Translations under genes and position numbers: made by a program | Source: Actinocatenispora thailandica | GTDB taxonomy: Bacteria > Actinomycetota > Actinomycetes > Mycobacteriales > Micromonosporaceae | DNA: 64,000 nucleotides | NCBI RefSeq assembly: GCF_016865425.1 | Contig: NZ_AP023355.1 | Span: 1,486,198-1,550,197 of the forward strand | Reading direction: 5' to 3' | The notes under the pieces: model-generated | Databases searched by the model: none | The model's input: only the letters and a program-made list of their open reading frames with translations | Told to the model about the DNA's origin: nothing | Shown: positions 10,701-19,521 of the stretch, one piece after another | Layout: every line of letters starts with the position of its first letter | Position numbering within the stretch: position 1 is the stretch's first letter

Positions 10701-11001
10701 GATGGGTTGGCGGTTGTCGGACGCGAGCTCTGGTCCACCTACCGGAAAGCTCGGAGTCCGACCGTACTTGTTGGAATACCACCCGAGAATCGTGTCAGGC
10801 ACGCTGCGTTCGACCGTCGTGTACCACGCCGACTGTCACCGCCGGTCCACTGTGGAGTCCATAGCCACTGGCATTCACGATCTGTTGAGCCAGCCGGAGC
10901 TGCTCGCCAAGCCGCCGGACACGATCCGGTACGCGGATGCGGGCCTGACGACCGACGAGCTCGAACGGATCCTCGCCCGATACGACAGGCGGTCGACATG
11001 A
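7780..11001 (+). CDS. NRPS A-T-E initiation module, Asn-like specificity
   Basis: The protein has 1073 residues and no condensation domain, so it is a likely starter. The adenylation domain (1-500) shows A3 LYTSGSTGRPKG near 152, A5 NEYGPTETV near 290, A7 YRTGDR and A10 GNGKVDR near 490. Aligning by eye to GrsA-Phe gives the binding-pocket code D-L-T-K-I-G-E-V-G-K, one residue from the known Asn code DLTKLGEVGK. The thiolation domain has GGDSIHA near 557; the GGDS form is typical before epimerases. The C-terminal E domain has HHLVVDTVSW near 746, EGHGRE and the VGWFTSLYPV motif. Predicted output is D-Asn on the carrier, possibly beta-hydroxylated. It overlaps the next gene by ATGA. Confidence 0.93.
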   Translation: MPLLHKLVAEAARRQPDATAVVDGAQKLTFGEMEGAAASVAAGLRTLGVRRGDRVVVAMRRGINVVPVLLGILKTGAGFVPHDVDTPTPRLELVATDAGAPVVITEPDLLARWSGAVQRVRFTDVTQLLGTPADCATVDAGQLTGADLAYVLYTSGSTGRPKGVAISHDGITNYLAWAVEFYDMASGTGAPLFTSIAFDLTLTSLFGPLLAGRAVTVVPEAEALPALAELLCAGPDFSFIKLTPQHLDLLVELIDSRVDQAVRCVIVGGDALHTSSVRRWLERAHSSVVNEYGPTETVVGCVVHRVPPTGPVAAHGPVPIGKPVARAGAYVLGPGLEPVPTGEVGELYVGGVCATGWYLDQPALTAQRFLPDPFGPPGGRMYRTGDRVRTAMDGQLVYLGRVDHQVKVRGHRVEPAEVQAVLRSHPLVSEAIVLARTAATGRGNSGGVELVAAVVGEARPDGLGDWLRERLPEWMVPARIVPVDGLPLTGNGKVDRAAVLELAARSLDGDASAVVGVTKRGGPSNEPRYPREALLAGLMSEVLNRDQVDPDDSFYGLGGDSIHAIRLVARARKAGLGITVRDVVDNPTPARLAAVAVAARSGQIASSAAAGTGPVPLTPIQQWFFELDLAEPGYWNQSVLLDLPPGTDAAAMECAVTHVTAVHDALRLRFERTADGWTQQLSSGPARVAFSVVDLSDVDVKGREAAFAGSVAAAHAALGLRDGPLLRAVLVRGSGPDADRLLLVAHHLVVDTVSWQILVDDLEQMYDQARRGLGPEMPAPANQFTTWARACADVGARVDVMTPAVRWRESMPTGTAGVPRDDPTAVNDLAGRAEFNATLPAERVDMLVGAIGESGLRLPELLLGSFVAALCAVLGGPPPMVHVEGHGREDLGLELDVTRTVGWFTSLYPVHLGDDREPAALVWAAREAIRSAPMSGLGYGLARYVGRAPELVADPVPELLFNYLGRSEALVNRAMGWRLSDASSGPPTGKLGVRPYLLEYHPRIVSGTLRSTVVYHADCHRRSTVESIATGIHDLLSQPELLAKPPDTIRYADAGLTTDELERILARYDRRST

Positions 11002-14000
11002 GCGAAGTCGAGGACATCTACCCGGTGACGCCGATGCAGGCGGGGCTGGTCTTTCACTGCGTCGCGGAGAACCAGCGGGGCCTGTACGTCGTGCAGATGC
11101 GGTTCGATCTCGTCGGTCCGCTCGACGCCGAGGCTCTTCGCACGTCCTGGCGGGCGACCGTCGCACGGCACGAGGCGCTGCGGACGGCGGTGATCTGGGA
11201 TGGCGTGACCCGTCCGGTGCAGGCGGTCCTCCGAACGGTGGAGCTGCCCTTCATCACGCACGACCTCCGCGGCGTCGACGCGGCTGCGCAGCCCGACAGC
11301 GTCGCGGATATCATGCGAGCCGACCGGATGCACGGCTACGACCTCGCCGAAGCACCGCTCATGCGGGTGCTGCTGGTCCGCATGTCCGAGGAACGGCACC
11401 TGATGGTGTGGAGCCACCACCATGTGATCCTCGACGGCTGGTCGGCCGCCCTGGTCTCGGATGAGGTGCTCGACCGGTATGCGCGAATCGTGCGCGGCGA
11501 GCCAGAGGCGGTTCAGCCGCTGGCGCCGTCGTTTCGCGAGTACGTGTCGTGGCAGGCTCGGCGGACGGAGCCGGACGACGATGAGTTCTGGTCGCGCGAG
11601 CTGCGTGGGTACGGGACGCCGGTGCACCTCGATCTCGACCGGCCGACGGCAACGGTGTCCGAGCCTGACTGGTGCGACCGTGAGCTGATTGTTGCGCCCG
11701 GCCGGCTGGACGCGTGGCGTGCGGCCGCTCGCCGCAACGGAGTGACCCTCTCCACGGTGCTGCAGGCCGGTTGGGCGGTCCTGCTCGCCCGTCACGATTC
11801 GCAGGCGCCGCACGAGGTTGTCTATGGCGTGGTGACCGCCGTGCGGGACCACGAGCGCCCGGGCGGGGACCGGATGGTCGGACTGTGCGTGAACACCCTG
11901 CCGATGCGCATAAGCCTGGCGCGCGAGCAATCTTGCCAAGCGTGGCTGCGCAGCATCCAGCAGACCCAGGCCCGGACGGCTCAGCACGACGCCGTGAACG
12001 TCGCTCGGTTCCGCGAGTGGACGCAGTTGCCGGCGGGCGAGCAGCTCTTCCGGTACATCCTCGCGATCGAGAACTATCCACAGGGGACACTCGCGGCCGA
12101 TACGGGCGTTGCCGGGGTGGACGTGCGTTATCTCGGCGTCCACGAGGCGACGAACTACGCCCTGACCGCCGGGATGCCGGTCGGCGCACAGCCGAGGCTC
12201 AAGCTCAGCGCGGACGCTCGTCGGATCCCACGGGCGCACCTTGACGGCCTACTGCGGGCTTGGGCTGCGATCCTCGACCGGCTGGCCTCCCCGGACTGTG
12301 CCACGGTGGGCGCCGTCCTCGCCGACGTGGGCAGCCGTACGCCTTCGTCCCGACCGGCGGTGCGCCCGACTCCGGCGCCGGTCGACGCTACGGGCGGTAC
12401 GGTCCTCGACCGATTCGCCGCCCAGGTGGCGCGCCAGCCCGATGCTCCGGCGGTGCTTTATGGCGAAGACACCCATACCTACCGCGAACTGGACGCCCGC
12501 TCCCTTGCCCTGGCCCGCCGGCTGGTCGCGCTCGGCGCGCGGCCGGGCGAGTGTGTCGGCCTTGTCTCGGGGCGCTCGGCGGCCCTGGTCGTGGCGGTTC
12601 TGGGAATCCTGCGGGCGGGCTGCGCCTATGTGCCACTCGACCCGACGCATCCGGTCGCGCGCCACCGGTTCATCGCGCAGGACGCCGGCGTCCGACTAGT
12701 GGTCGTCGACTCTCCGGAGCGGCCGATCGACGGAATCGACGGGCGGGTGGTGGCCGTCGACGACGACGCGGCCGGGGCCGACCAGAACGCCGCGCTGCCG
12801 CCGGTCGCGGAGGGTCAGCTCGCTTACGTCATCTACACCTCTGGCTCTACGGGTACGCCAAAGGGAGTGCTGATCGATCACGGCAATGTGGCGGCGATGC
12901 TGGACTCAACCTACCGCCACGGGCAGTTCGACGAGCGTGATGTCTGGACGATGTGCCATTCGTATGCGTTCGACTTTTCGGTCTTCGAGCTGTGGGGCGC
13001 GCTCGCGTACGGCGGTCGCTTGCTGGTGGTGCCCGCGGAGATCAGTCGGGCTCCCGACGCGCTGCACGAGCTCGTCCGGGCGCAAGGGGTCACCGTGTTC
13101 TGCCAGACGCCATCGGCCTTCGGCGGGTTCATCACGGCGGACGCCCGGTCCGCGAGCGGTGTTGGAGAGGCGTTGCGGTTGGTGCTCTTTGGCGGGGAGG
13201 ACCTCGGAACCATCGGCCTGGGCAGTTGGCTTTGCCGGTACGGGGAGCGGCGACCCCGGTTGGTGAACCTCTACGGCATCACGGAGACAACAGTGCACAC
13301 CACCTGGCACGAGGTGACCGGCGATACGCTGTCCACCAGCGGGACGACCAGCCGGATCGGCGCGGAACTCGACGGCTGGTCCGTCCGCCTGCTCGACCCG
13401 GCGCTGCGCTCCGTTCCGGACAACGTCGCCGGTGAGATCTTTGTGGGCGGAGCCGGCCTGGCTCACGGGTATGTGGGCCAGGCCGGGCTGACAGCGCAAC
13501 GGTTCGTGCCGGACCCGACCACACCCGGCGCACGGCTGTACCGGTCGGGCGACCGTGCCCGCCGGCTGGCTGACGGAACCCTGGAGTATGTGGGTCGTGC
13601 CGATGCGCAGGTGAAAATCCGGGGGATCCGCATCGAGCCGGGCGAGGTGGAGTCGGTTCTGGCCAAACATCCGGCAGTCGAGCGGTGCGTCGTGGTCGCG
13701 CGCCGGTTCGGGCCGCAGGACCTGCGGCTGGTCGCATTCGTGGTAGCCGCCGGTGGTCCGTCGGCGAACGACGCGGACGAGGCGGAACTGCGGGCATTCA
13801 TCCAGGATCGGTTGCCGGCGGCGATGGTACCGTCGATGGTCGTCGCGGTGCCGAGTCTGCCGCTGACCCCGAGCGGGAAGGTCGATCGGGGAGCGCTGCG
13901 GGACGTCGAGCTGCCGTCAGCCGGTCGGTTCGAGGGCACCCCGGCACGCACGCCTACCGAACGTGCAGTCGCTGCTGCCTGGCGGTCCGTGCTCGGCGCC

Positions 14001-14276
14001 GCACACGTGGGCGTGGAAGACAACTTCTTCGACGTTGGTGGGCATTCACTGCTGATGTTCGCCCTGCTGCAGAATCTGCGGGGTGCCGGCTGGTCCTGGC
14101 TGTCCATGGTGGAGCTTTTCGCCAACCCCACCGTGGCGGCCCAAGCAACGCTGATAGACGCCGCTGGCAGTGCACGCTCCGGCGGGCTGGCCGGACAGCA
14201 GATCGATGAGGAGCGCGGTGACGCTCGCACGAGCGCGCTGCTCAACCTACGCGCGCAGCGGGAGGGTCGGCGATGA
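10998..14276 (+). CDS. NRPS C-A-T module, substrate not assigned
   Basis: The protein has 1092 residues. The ATG at 10998 overlaps the upstream stop (ATGA) and the protein then opens with the C-domain start IYPVTPMQAGL. The C domain (1-430) has HHHVILDGWS near 140 and follows an E-terminated protein, so a D-donor (DCL) type is expected. The A domain (455-960) has YTSGSTGTPKG near 613, NLYGITETTVH near 756 and PSGKVDR near 958. The code read by eye is about D-F-F-C-L-G-L-V-H-K. It does not match a code I know, although Asp235 implies an alpha-amino acid. The T domain has DVGGHSLL near 1012. It overlaps the PKS gene by ATGA. Confidence 0.92.
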   Translation: MSEVEDIYPVTPMQAGLVFHCVAENQRGLYVVQMRFDLVGPLDAEALRTSWRATVARHEALRTAVIWDGVTRPVQAVLRTVELPFITHDLRGVDAAAQPDSVADIMRADRMHGYDLAEAPLMRVLLVRMSEERHLMVWSHHHVILDGWSAALVSDEVLDRYARIVRGEPEAVQPLAPSFREYVSWQARRTEPDDDEFWSRELRGYGTPVHLDLDRPTATVSEPDWCDRELIVAPGRLDAWRAAARRNGVTLSTVLQAGWAVLLARHDSQAPHEVVYGVVTAVRDHERPGGDRMVGLCVNTLPMRISLAREQSCQAWLRSIQQTQARTAQHDAVNVARFREWTQLPAGEQLFRYILAIENYPQGTLAADTGVAGVDVRYLGVHEATNYALTAGMPVGAQPRLKLSADARRIPRAHLDGLLRAWAAILDRLASPDCATVGAVLADVGSRTPSSRPAVRPTPAPVDATGGTVLDRFAAQVARQPDAPAVLYGEDTHTYRELDARSLALARRLVALGARPGECVGLVSGRSAALVVAVLGILRAGCAYVPLDPTHPVARHRFIAQDAGVRLVVVDSPERPIDGIDGRVVAVDDDAAGADQNAALPPVAEGQLAYVIYTSGSTGTPKGVLIDHGNVAAMLDSTYRHGQFDERDVWTMCHSYAFDFSVFELWGALAYGGRLLVVPAEISRAPDALHELVRAQGVTVFCQTPSAFGGFITADARSASGVGEALRLVLFGGEDLGTIGLGSWLCRYGERRPRLVNLYGITETTVHTTWHEVTGDTLSTSGTTSRIGAELDGWSVRLLDPALRSVPDNVAGEIFVGGAGLAHGYVGQAGLTAQRFVPDPTTPGARLYRSGDRARRLADGTLEYVGRADAQVKIRGIRIEPGEVESVLAKHPAVERCVVVARRFGPQDLRLVAFVVAAGGPSANDADEAELRAFIQDRLPAAMVPSMVVAVPSLPLTPSGKVDRGALRDVELPSAGRFEGTPARTPTERAVAAAWRSVLGAAHVGVEDNFFDVGGHSLLMFALLQNLRGAGWSWLSMVELFANPTVAAQATLIDAAGSARSGGLAGQQIDEERGDARTSALLNLRAQREGRR

Positions 14277-17200
14277 CCAGCAATGACATCGCGGTCATAG
14301 CGATGGCCGGGCGGTTCCCAGGTGCCCGCAGCGTCGCCGAGCTGTGGCGCGCGCTGCGCGACGGCAGGGAACTGATCAGCCGCTTCAGCCGCGAGGAACT
14401 TATTGCCGCGGGTGTTCCGGCCGCCGATGTTGACCGCCCCGACTACGTTCCGGCCAGGGGCGTCCTGCCGGAGGCCGACCTGTTCGACGCAGAACTCTTC
14501 GGGTACAGCCCACGTGAGGCGGAGCTGATCGATCCGCAGCAGCGGCTGTTTCTGGAGTGCGCCTGGGAAGCGGCCGAGGAGGCGGGCTTTGTCCTGGGGG
14601 AGGGCTGCGGTCGGGTCGGCGTGTTCGCTGCGGCCCCGGCGTCGACGTATCCGGCGGCCCGCAGCACCGAGCAGCCGCTGCTCGCACAGGTCGGAAACGA
14701 CGTCGACTTCCTGGCCTCGCGCGTGTCGTACAAGCTCAACCTGAGCGGGCCGAGCGTGGTCATCTCCTCGGCCTGCTCGTCCTCCCTCGTGGCCGTGCAC
14801 CTGGCCGCTCAGAGCTTGCTGACCGGCGAGGTGGACCTCGCCCTGGCCGGTGGCGCGTCGGTTCGGTTCCCGCAGGTGCGGGGGTACCGGTGGGCACCCG
14901 GAAGCATTCTGTCCCCCGACGGACACTGCCGTTCGTTCGGAACCGGCGCCGAGGGCACGGTCGAGGCGAACGGGGTGGCCGTGGTGCTGCTCAAGCGGCT
15001 GGACCGGGCGCTCGTCGATGGTAATCCCATCCATGCGGTGATCAAGGGATCGGCCATCGGCAACGACGCGGCCGACCGGGTGGGCTTCACGGCGCCCGGC
15101 TTGCGGGGGCAGATCGACGTCATGCGGGAGGCGCTCGCCTTGGCCGGCGTGGACCCGCGGACAGTCGGCTACGTCGAGGCGCATGGAACCGCAACCAACC
15201 TTGGCGATCCGATCGAGATTCGCGCGCTGGCCACCGTGTACGGGTTGCCGGACCGGAAGGAGCCGTGTGCGATCGGTTCGCTCAAGTCCAACCTCGGTCA
15301 CCTCAACCATGTCGCCGGACTGGCCGGCCTCGTCAAGGCTGTGCTGTGCCTGAAACATCGTCACCTGGCGGCGTCGCTGCACGCCGCGCCGGTCCACCCC
15401 GACCTCGACCTGGCCGGCGGTGCGTTGCGGATCCAGACGGAGGCGACGGACTGGGATTGGCCAGGCCCCCGACGTGCGGCGGTCAGCTCGTTCGGCATGG
15501 GCGGCACGAACGTGCACGTCGTTCTGGAGGAGCCGCCTGCCTCTGCGACGAGCGATCCCGGGGAGCCGGCCGACCGCGAGGCGTACCCCCTGCTCGTGTC
15601 CGCGCGTACGGGCGCGGCGCTCGCGGAGGCCACCGCCCGCCTGGGTGAGTGGCTTCGGGATCGGCCATCGCAGCCCTTGGACGCGGTCGCGTGGACCCTG
15701 CAGCGCGGGCGTCGATACTTTCGGCACCGGGCCGTGGTCGTTGCCCGTGATGCGAACGAGGCCGCCGGCGCGTTGCTGGGCGAGCGTGGCGGCGCGATCC
15801 GCGCGGTCGAGCAGGACGGGGTCGATCGGCCGGTGGCGTTTCTGTTTCCTGGGCAGGGCGCGCAGTACCTGGGCATGGGGCGGCACCTCTACCGTGTCAA
15901 CGAAGTGTTCCGTGAGCATTTGGACGAGTGCGCTCGCCTGCTCGACGGTCAACTCGACGGAGCCGATCTGCGTGAGGTGATTTTCGGGGAAGCGCAACCG
16001 ACTCACGACCTGAACGAAACCTGGCTGACCCAGCCCGCGTTGTTTGCCGTGGAATACTCGCTGGCGTCGTCGTTCATTCACCTGGGCATCGAGCCGTCGG
16101 CCATGCTCGGGAACAGCGTCGGTGGGTACGTCGCGGCCTGCCTCTGCGGCGTGTTTTCGTTGCCGTCCGCGCTGGACCTGGTCGCCGCCCGTGGTCGGCT
16201 CATGCAGCAAGCACCGGTTGGTGCCATGCTCGCGATCGGCGCCGGTGAGGACGACGTCACGCGCCGGCTGCGTGGGTACCCGTCACTGGCGCTCAGCGCG
16301 GTGAACGCACCCGACCAGTGCGTGGTGGGCGGCGACGTGGCCGCCGTCGAGGCGCTGAGGCAGGAGTTGGCCTCGGCCGCCGTGCCGGTCACCCGGCTGC
16401 GGGTAAACCGCGCCTTCCACACCCCGGCGGTACAACCGCTCCTCGAGGACTTCGCGGCGGCACTCAAGCCGATCGAATTCGCTCTCGCGACCGGCCCGTT
16501 CGTTTCCGACCTCACCGGCAACTGGGCGTCGGCGGAGGAGGTTGCGTCGGTGGATTACTGGGTGCGGCACCTGTGCGAGCCCACCCGGTTCGGCGCCGGC
16601 ATCGCGATGTTGCGCCAGGACCTCGATCCCGTGTTCCTTGAGGTCGGCCCGGGTCGGGTCGGGGTCGCTCTCGCCGCCGCGCAGGGCGCGCAGGACACCG
16701 TATGGGGGCTCGTTGATAACGCCGAGAACGCGGTCGCGCAAACGCTCGGCAACCTCTGGCTGGCCGGTGTCCGGGTGGACTGGGCCCGCGGCTGGACGCG
16801 TCACCGACCGCGCACCGTCGTCCTACCCACCTACCCGTTCCAACGGCGACGCCATTGGTGGGCTACGTCGGCGGATGGTAACGCCACTGCCGCCGGCCGG
16901 GAGTCCGAACGCGGCGGGACTGATCGCTGGTTCTCCCAGGCGGTCTGGCGCGAGCAGCCGCGCTCACCGGTTCGAGTGGAAAGGGCGTTGGGCGACACCG
17001 AACCGCGCTGGGTGCTGGTCGGCGGCGGGGCCGACGCGGCGGAGGAACTGGCGAGCGTCCTGCGGGCGGCGCACCGGGAAGTCGACAGGATTCCAGCAGA
17101 CGCCGCCGATCCCGGGGCGTACCGGAGGCTCGCGGCGCGCATCGCCCGGGCTGACGTACGAACGCGGGTCGTGCGGCTATCGGACCCCGAACCGGCGCAG

Positions 17201-18706
17201 CCCGGCGGCGGTCCCGCCGCCGCGGTGGCGGAAGCGACGGCCGCATACGGTGACCTGGCGCTTCTCGTTCGCTCGCTCGCCGAAGCGAATGCGGCGGAGC
17301 GGATACGTGTATCGGTGGTAACTGGCCCAGTCTGTCCGGTCGGCGGCGACGAGCGGTTGGCGCCGTCCTCCGCCGCTGTCGCGGGCGTCATCACGGTGGT
17401 GTCGCAGGAATTCCCCGGAATCCTCAGCGATCACGTGGAAGTGCACGGCACGCCGGCTTCCGCCCTGGCCCACGAGCTCGCCGGGCCCGCCGGTGCGCGG
17501 GTCGCGCTGCGCGGTCACCGTCGTTTCGTTCGGTCCGCGGCCTCCCTCGATCTCGCAGCCACCGACCTCCCCGAATGCCGGTTGCGGCACGGCGGGCTGT
17601 ACGTGGTGACTGGCGGCCTCGGCCGACTCGGGCTCCTGCTGGCGCGCTACCTGGGCCGGCAATATGCGGCAAAGCTGCTTCTGGTCGGGCGTCGTCCGGC
17701 CCCCATGCGACACCAGTGGGCCGAGATCGCCGCGGACCCGGCGCACCCGATGTCGACCACCGCGCGCCGTCTTGTCGACGTGGAAGCGGCCGGTGCACAG
17801 GTATTGCCGATCGCAGTCGATGTCGCTGAACCCGATCGGTTGGCGGCGGCGTTGGCCGAAGCAAGCCGGTTCTTCGACCGTCCGGTGCACGGGGTGATCC
17901 ACGCGGCCGCGGTGACTGAGACGGACGCTTTCAAGCTCCTCGCGGACAGCGGTGAGGCCGACGCGGAGCGGCACCTGCGAGCCAAGCTCGGCGGGGTGCG
18001 CGCACTGAGAACGGCGTTGGCCGCGCACGAGCCGGACTTCGTCCTGGCCTTCTCCTCGCTCGCCACGCTGCTCGGCGGGCTTGGGTTCGGCAGCTACGCG
18101 GCGGCCAACGCCTGCCTCGAGGCGGAGGTGCGGCTCGCCGCACGCAGCCGGCCAGGCGCCTGGTCGGTGGTGAACTTCGACGGTTGGGAGGATCCAGATG
18201 AAGGCCGTGGATCGGCGTACCGATCGGCACAGCGTGATGCCCGGTTGATCCGCGAAGAAGACGCCGACGACGTGTTCGATCGCGTTTTCCGGCTCCTCGA
18301 TCTGGAGCAGGTGTATGTGTCCGTCACGGATCTGGCCGACCGGCTCGAAAGGGCGCCACATCCCGCCACAGATGAGCATGCCGTGGCGCAGGCCGAAGCC
18401 TCGCCCATCGTGTCCGCCCGCCACCCGCGGCCGGAGCTCAGTACGCGCTACCGAGCTCCGTCGGACGCGCTGGAGGAGGCGATGGTTGACATCTGGCAGG
18501 ATCTCGTTGGCATCGAGTCGATCGGTGTCGACGACGACTTCTTCGAGCTCGGCGGCCATTCACTGCTCGCGATGCAACTTGTCGCTCGGTTGCGCGACGG
18601 CTTCGACCTCGATGTCCCGCTGCTGACAGTGTTCGAGGCGCCGACGGTCGGGCGGCTGTGCTCGGAGATGGAATCGCTGTTCAGGCGGGAAGGGGCATCA
18701 CCGTGA
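14273..18706 (+). CDS. type I PKS module KS-AT-KR-ACP
   Basis: The protein has 1477 residues. The KS (1-430) has active-site Cys in SACSSSLVAVH near 167, His in EAHGTATN near 303 and His in SNLGHLNHVAG near 341. The AT (525-840) has FPGQGAQYLGMG and a catalytic serine in GNSVGG near 611, where GHSxGE is usual. It also has NRAFH near 712, the HAFH-type signature of malonyl selectivity. The KR (1090-1370) has GGLGRLGLL near 1113, FSSLATLLGG and the catalytic YAAAN near 1274; no LDD motif is seen. The ACP has LGGHSLLAMQL near 1425. No DH or ER is present, so one malonate unit ends as a beta-hydroxyl. Confidence 0.93.
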   Translation: MTSNDIAVIAMAGRFPGARSVAELWRALRDGRELISRFSREELIAAGVPAADVDRPDYVPARGVLPEADLFDAELFGYSPREAELIDPQQRLFLECAWEAAEEAGFVLGEGCGRVGVFAAAPASTYPAARSTEQPLLAQVGNDVDFLASRVSYKLNLSGPSVVISSACSSSLVAVHLAAQSLLTGEVDLALAGGASVRFPQVRGYRWAPGSILSPDGHCRSFGTGAEGTVEANGVAVVLLKRLDRALVDGNPIHAVIKGSAIGNDAADRVGFTAPGLRGQIDVMREALALAGVDPRTVGYVEAHGTATNLGDPIEIRALATVYGLPDRKEPCAIGSLKSNLGHLNHVAGLAGLVKAVLCLKHRHLAASLHAAPVHPDLDLAGGALRIQTEATDWDWPGPRRAAVSSFGMGGTNVHVVLEEPPASATSDPGEPADREAYPLLVSARTGAALAEATARLGEWLRDRPSQPLDAVAWTLQRGRRYFRHRAVVVARDANEAAGALLGERGGAIRAVEQDGVDRPVAFLFPGQGAQYLGMGRHLYRVNEVFREHLDECARLLDGQLDGADLREVIFGEAQPTHDLNETWLTQPALFAVEYSLASSFIHLGIEPSAMLGNSVGGYVAACLCGVFSLPSALDLVAARGRLMQQAPVGAMLAIGAGEDDVTRRLRGYPSLALSAVNAPDQCVVGGDVAAVEALRQELASAAVPVTRLRVNRAFHTPAVQPLLEDFAAALKPIEFALATGPFVSDLTGNWASAEEVASVDYWVRHLCEPTRFGAGIAMLRQDLDPVFLEVGPGRVGVALAAAQGAQDTVWGLVDNAENAVAQTLGNLWLAGVRVDWARGWTRHRPRTVVLPTYPFQRRRHWWATSADGNATAAGRESERGGTDRWFSQAVWREQPRSPVRVERALGDTEPRWVLVGGGADAAEELASVLRAAHREVDRIPADAADPGAYRRLAARIARADVRTRVVRLSDPEPAQPGGGPAAAVAEATAAYGDLALLVRSLAEANAAERIRVSVVTGPVCPVGGDERLAPSSAAVAGVITVVSQEFPGILSDHVEVHGTPASALAHELAGPAGARVALRGHRRFVRSAASLDLAATDLPECRLRHGGLYVVTGGLGRLGLLLARYLGRQYAAKLLLVGRRPAPMRHQWAEIAADPAHPMSTTARRLVDVEAAGAQVLPIAVDVAEPDRLAAALAEASRFFDRPVHGVIHAAAVTETDAFKLLADSGEADAERHLRAKLGGVRALRTALAAHEPDFVLAFSSLATLLGGLGFGSYAAANACLEAEVRLAARSRPGAWSVVNFDGWEDPDEGRGSAYRSAQRDARLIREEDADDVFDRVFRLLDLEQVYVSVTDLADRLERAPHPATDEHAVAQAEASPIVSARHPRPELSTRYRAPSDALEEAMVDIWQDLVGIESIGVDDDFFELGGHSLLAMQLVARLRDGFDLDVPLLTVFEAPTVGRLCSEMESLFRREGASP

Positions 18707-19521
18707 TAGATGTCGTCATCATGTGCGGCGGCCGAGGCACGCGGCTCAAGCCTGCCACCGAGACCCAACCCAAGTCCCTGCTGCAGGTCGGCGACCGGCC
18801 GATGATCGACCATCTGATCGGGCATTTCCTCGGGTACGGCTGCCGCAGGTTCGTCATGTGCCTGGGCTACCGCGCCGAAGCCATCCGGGCTCACTTCCAA
18901 GCCCGCGCCGGCAGTAGCCCGGTCGTCCGGTCCGATCGGGCAGTGCAGATGGCCGTCGCCGACGGTGTTCCGTTCACCGTCGTGCTCGCGGACACCGGTC
19001 TGGACACTCCGACGGGCGGACGCCTCAAGCGCGCAGAGCCGTACATCGGCAGCGACTCGTTCATCGTCGCGTACGGGGACGTGCTCAGTGATGTTGACCT
19101 GACGGAGCTGCACGGGTTTCACACGCGCCAGCGCCGCCTGGCGACCGTGACCGCCGCTCGTCCGACGTCACCGTTCGGTCACCTCGTCATGGGAGACGAC
19201 GACGCGGTATCGGCGTTCCTCGAAAAGCCTAAGCTCAACGAGTGGGTGAATATCGGCTTCGCGGTGCTCGAGCGTCGCGTGCTGCACCGACTCAGCGTCA
19301 ACTCACCACAGCTGGAGGCGGGTTTATTGCCGGAAGTGGCAGCGGAGGGCCAGCTTTCGGCGTTCCGGCATCATGGCATGTTCGAGCCGATGGACAGCTA
19401 TGCTGACTACACGCGTCTCAACGAGATGTGCCGGCGCGGTGAGCTGGATCTGTTCAAGGGGCCGACAGTGACGGCCGGGCAGCAGTGGCAACCGTCGTCG
19501 GCCGGACTACGCGGCGCGTAG
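18703..19521 (+). CDS. sugar-1-phosphate cytidylyltransferase, RfbF-like
   Basis: The protein has 272 residues. The GTG at 18703 overlaps the PKS stop codon and removes a spurious upstream extension. The nucleotide-binding signature GGRGTRLKP is near residue 8. The rest follows glucose-1-phosphate cytidylyltransferase closely: FVMCLGYRAEAI, DTGLDTPTGGRLKRAEPYI, AYGDVLSDVDL, FGHLVM, FLEKPKLNEWVNIGF and the C-terminal AFRHHGMFEPMDS. The expected reaction is CTP plus glucose-1-phosphate to CDP-glucose. With the RfbH-like gene at 35950 and the SDR at 20453 this points to a CDP-deoxysugar. CTP rather than TTP use is inferred from family resemblance. Confidence 0.8.
   Translation: MIDVVIMCGGRGTRLKPATETQPKSLLQVGDRPMIDHLIGHFLGYGCRRFVMCLGYRAEAIRAHFQARAGSSPVVRSDRAVQMAVADGVPFTVVLADTGLDTPTGGRLKRAEPYIGSDSFIVAYGDVLSDVDLTELHGFHTRQRRLATVTAARPTSPFGHLVMGDDDAVSAFLEKPKLNEWVNIGFAVLERRVLHRLSVNSPQLEAGLLPEVAAEGQLSAFRHHGMFEPMDSYADYTRLNEMCRRGELDLFKGPTVTAGQQWQPSSAGLRGA

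Noticed and set aside
10197-10997. Plus-strand extension that would lengthen the second NRPS by 267 residues
   Set aside because: It overlaps the epimerase domain in another frame; the true protein starts at ATG 10998 with a normal C-domain opening.
7546-12239. Several long minus-strand frames (7546-9054, 9058-10782, 10875-12239)
   Set aside because: All lie antisense to NRPS domains with perfect motifs; composition is Arg/His/Gln-rich, as expected for shadow frames.
13463-16210. A 915-codon open frame on the minus strand opposite the NRPS/PKS genes
   Set aside because: It is a shadow of high-GC coding sequence; its protein has no domain and it crosses the clear boundary between two real genes.
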